From an uncultured Bacilli bacterium (GTDB lineage: Bacteria > Bacillota_I > Bacilli_A > RF39 > UBA660): DNA of 15,925 nt. Every line of letters begins with the position of its first letter. Positions within the stretch are counted from its first letter, which is position 1. Positions 14,757 to 15,925 of the stretch are shown piece by piece. The stretch lies in contig CANRAQ010000019.1 of the NCBI GenBank assembly GCA_947628725.1, forward strand, positions 1-15,925, read 5' to 3'. The position numbers and the translations under genes are program-made. Below the pieces are notes generated by a model, which saw nothing but the letters and a program-made list of their open reading frames with translations, made no database searches and was not told the origin of the DNA.

Positions 14757-14900
14757 TTATTCAACATTTACACTAGGGGCAATTACTACACGGAACGAGT
14801 TGTCATTGCTAATGTTACCACCTATGCTATTAAAGTTAAACAAGCCCGCAATGGCATCACTGTAATAGTAACCTCCTCGTCTAAACCAAGGGTTATTTGA
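14757..14900 (-). other. Possible hypervariable 3' end of the surface-protein gene
   Basis: The final 48 codons encode NPWFRRGGYYYSDA to SFRVVIAPSVNVE, the part of a lectin-fold domain that carries the ligand-contacting loops. By hand count 14761-14880 is about 41% GC against about 20% in 15001-15060 of the same gene. Many codons in the loop region end in C (TAC, GCC, AAC, AGC, GAC), as expected if adenines of AAC codons were replaced, and a GCCCCTAG constant stretch follows. This resembles the variable region of a diversity-generating retroelement target, but no template repeat or reverse transcriptase is in the window, so this is a hypothesis. Confidence 0.35.
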
Positions 14901-15925
14901 ATTAACAAAGGTTGCAGTGTCACCATACCAACTTGCTATTTCACTTAATGCGTAACCTTTACATTCTTTATCTGTACATAAATCAATAGATTCCACCGTA
15001 TATTTATCATAATATTTTGAACTATTAGTAAACCATGATTCATCAAAACCTGAATTTTTTGGCATATTATTTAAGTTACCCATTACTCTTTCCCCAGATC
15101 CACCACTCATATCATATATTCCATATATTGTCCCTGTTGTACTTGCTCCTGTTCCTTTTAATTTTACATCATATGTGTATTGTGGATTTGTCGTTGAAGA
15201 TTTACTTGGTGTTCCATTACTACTTCCTGTTATGAATGAACTTGATTTATTTTGATATATTTCCTTATTTGCTCCTTCGTATGTGGGATTCCCATATTTT
15301 CCATATTTTGATTGGGAAAGGTACGCTACTGCTCCCCATTCTCTATTTTTCATCATATGACTATCTGCGTTTTTTACAAGTGCGTTAAATTTTTTTGCAG
15401 TTTCAAATTGATTACTTATAGTTTGAAATCTTAATGATTTTACATTTGGTAATATATATGGATTCTGTTCAGTGTTATTACAATTAGTTTCACTTTCTGA
15501 TGTATAACATGTACTAGTTTTATCTGTGCTTGTTTCAAATTTTCCTACCCATATTCCACTTAGTTCATCATCTCCAAATGTAAATGCAGGGTGTATTGTA
15601 TAGTCTTTAGTTGGCTCAGTAGTACTTTTAGATATAAAGTTTACTGATATTTCTTTTTCTTTCTCTCCTATTTTATATTCATATCTTGGTATCCATACAA
15701 ACATTGCTTTTACATCAGTATCTAAATCAAGTTTATCCCCTACTTTTTTCAATTTTGCTGCATCTGTTAATATTACTGCATTTGCCCATTCATAATTTTT
15801 GTAGTCATACCACTTATCTGATGTATCGGCAATTTGCCATGCATCATCTTCATATATTACTGGTGTCATTCCACTTAAAATAGGATTTACTGTTATATAA
15901 TTATCACAACTACCTACATCATATA
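14757..15925 (-). CDS. Surface protein, FGE-like/C-type-lectin fold (5' end outside window)
   Basis: The frame is open to the right edge, 18 codons past the first ATG at 15869, so that ATG is internal and the gene is truncated by the window; 388 residues are visible. It begins YITVNPILSGMTPVIY, then WYDYKNYEWANAV, MFVWIPRYEYKI, HPAFTFG and LSGIWVGKFETS. This is the layout of a large group of surface proteins in gut Firmicutes with a formylglycine-generating-enzyme-like (sulfatase-modifying factor, C-type-lectin) domain. The lectin-fold landmarks are MMKNREWGAVAYLSQS, YGIYDMSGGSGERVMG and, at the end, WFRRGGYYYSDAIAGLF with NDNSFRVV. Two close cysteine pairs (TCYTSESETNC, LCTDKEC) suggest disulfides outside the cell. 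Catalytic function of the FGE type is not implied; ligand binding is more likely. The last ~180 bases are GC-richer than the rest. The stop lies 19 bases before the str promoter and no terminator is seen. The signal peptide and anchor would lie outside the window. Confidence 0.82.
   Translation of the reverse strand, partial: YDVGSCDNYITVNPILSGMTPVIYEDDAWQIADTSDKWYDYKNYEWANAVILTDAAKLKKVGDKLDLDTDVKAMFVWIPRYEYKIGEKEKEISVNFISKSTTEPTKDYTIHPAFTFGDDELSGIWVGKFETSTDKTSTCYTSESETNCNNTEQNPYILPNVKSLRFQTISNQFETAKKFNALVKNADSHMMKNREWGAVAYLSQSKYGKYGNPTYEGANKEIYQNKSSSFITGSSNGTPSKSSTTNPQYTYDVKLKGTGASTTGTIYGIYDMSGGSGERVMGNLNNMPKNSGFDESWFTNSSKYYDKYTVESIDLCTDKECKGYALSEIASWYGDTATFVNSNNPWFRRGGYYYSDAIAGLFNFNSIGGNISNDNSFRVVIAPSVNVE

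Noticed and set aside
14757..15925. Reading the surface protein as an active formylglycine-generating enzyme
   Set aside because: The architecture is that of ligand-binding lectin-fold surface proteins and I see no catalytic signature that I can trust, so only the fold is claimed.
1..15925. Mycoplasma-type code (UGA as Trp), tRNA or rRNA genes, CRISPR arrays, insertion sequences, prophage genes
   Set aside because: UGA is used as stop and Trp is UGG. No cloverleaf, rRNA stretch, regularly spaced repeat, transposase, integrase or phage structural gene was seen on either strand.

Overview
This looks like a chromosomal segment from an uncultured, very AT-rich Gram-positive bacterium (Bacillota). 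The RF39/Erysipelotrichia-like Bacilli or a related gut lineage is my best guess, but that is inference. The grounds are the low GC with A/T-ending codons, strong AGGAG-type ribosome binding sites, two lipoproteins with lipoboxes, a FemAB-family cell-wall enzyme, and a long S12 protein of the Bacillus type. UGA is used as a stop (for example at 299-301 and 3591-3593) and Trp is UGG, so this is the standard bacterial code, not the Mycoplasma code.

Layout. 36-1173 (+): yidD overlaps by 4 bases a lipoprotein with the fold signature of zinc/manganese-binding ZnuA proteins but without their metal ligands. 1178-1354 (-): a previously easy-to-miss 58-residue membrane protein with its own near-perfect promoter. 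1471-3498 (-): topoisomerase I. 3591-7840 (-): a five-gene cluster, in transcription order a DUF2229-type protein, a PlsC acyltransferase, a second dehydratase/DUF2229-type protein, an HgdC-type ATP-dependent iron-sulfur activase, and a 42-residue-repeat protein coupled to it by a TAATG junction. 7952-9735 (+): a lipoprotein and a FemAB aminoacyltransferase, separated by a terminator that contains the -35 box of the next promoter. 9787-10152 (-): a four-helix membrane protein. 10339-14618 (-): the str operon rpsL-rpsG-fusA-tuf, with separate promoters before rpsL and tuf. 14757 to the right edge (-): the 3' part of a surface protein of the formylglycine-generating-enzyme-like/C-type-lectin type.

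The most interesting region is 3591-7840. The parts (activase, two DUF2229/dehydratase-like proteins) are those that occur fused in the very large activase proteins of anaerobes, including the plasmalogen synthase reported from Clostridium perfringens. Here they are separate genes with a 1-acylglycerol-phosphate-type acyltransferase inserted among them, which suggests a split, oxygen-sensitive, ATP-driven enzyme acting on membrane lipids. Second is the 3' end of the surface protein, whose last ~120-180 bases are clearly GC-richer than the rest and encode a lectin-fold tail like the targets of diversity-generating retroelements. Third are a ZnuA-like lipoprotein without metal ligands and an S12 protein with Ile in place of the proline at the streptomycin site. 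Eight promoters in the window all have a 17-base spacer, several with TTTACT as the -35 box. I see no tRNA, rRNA, CRISPR array or insertion sequence.
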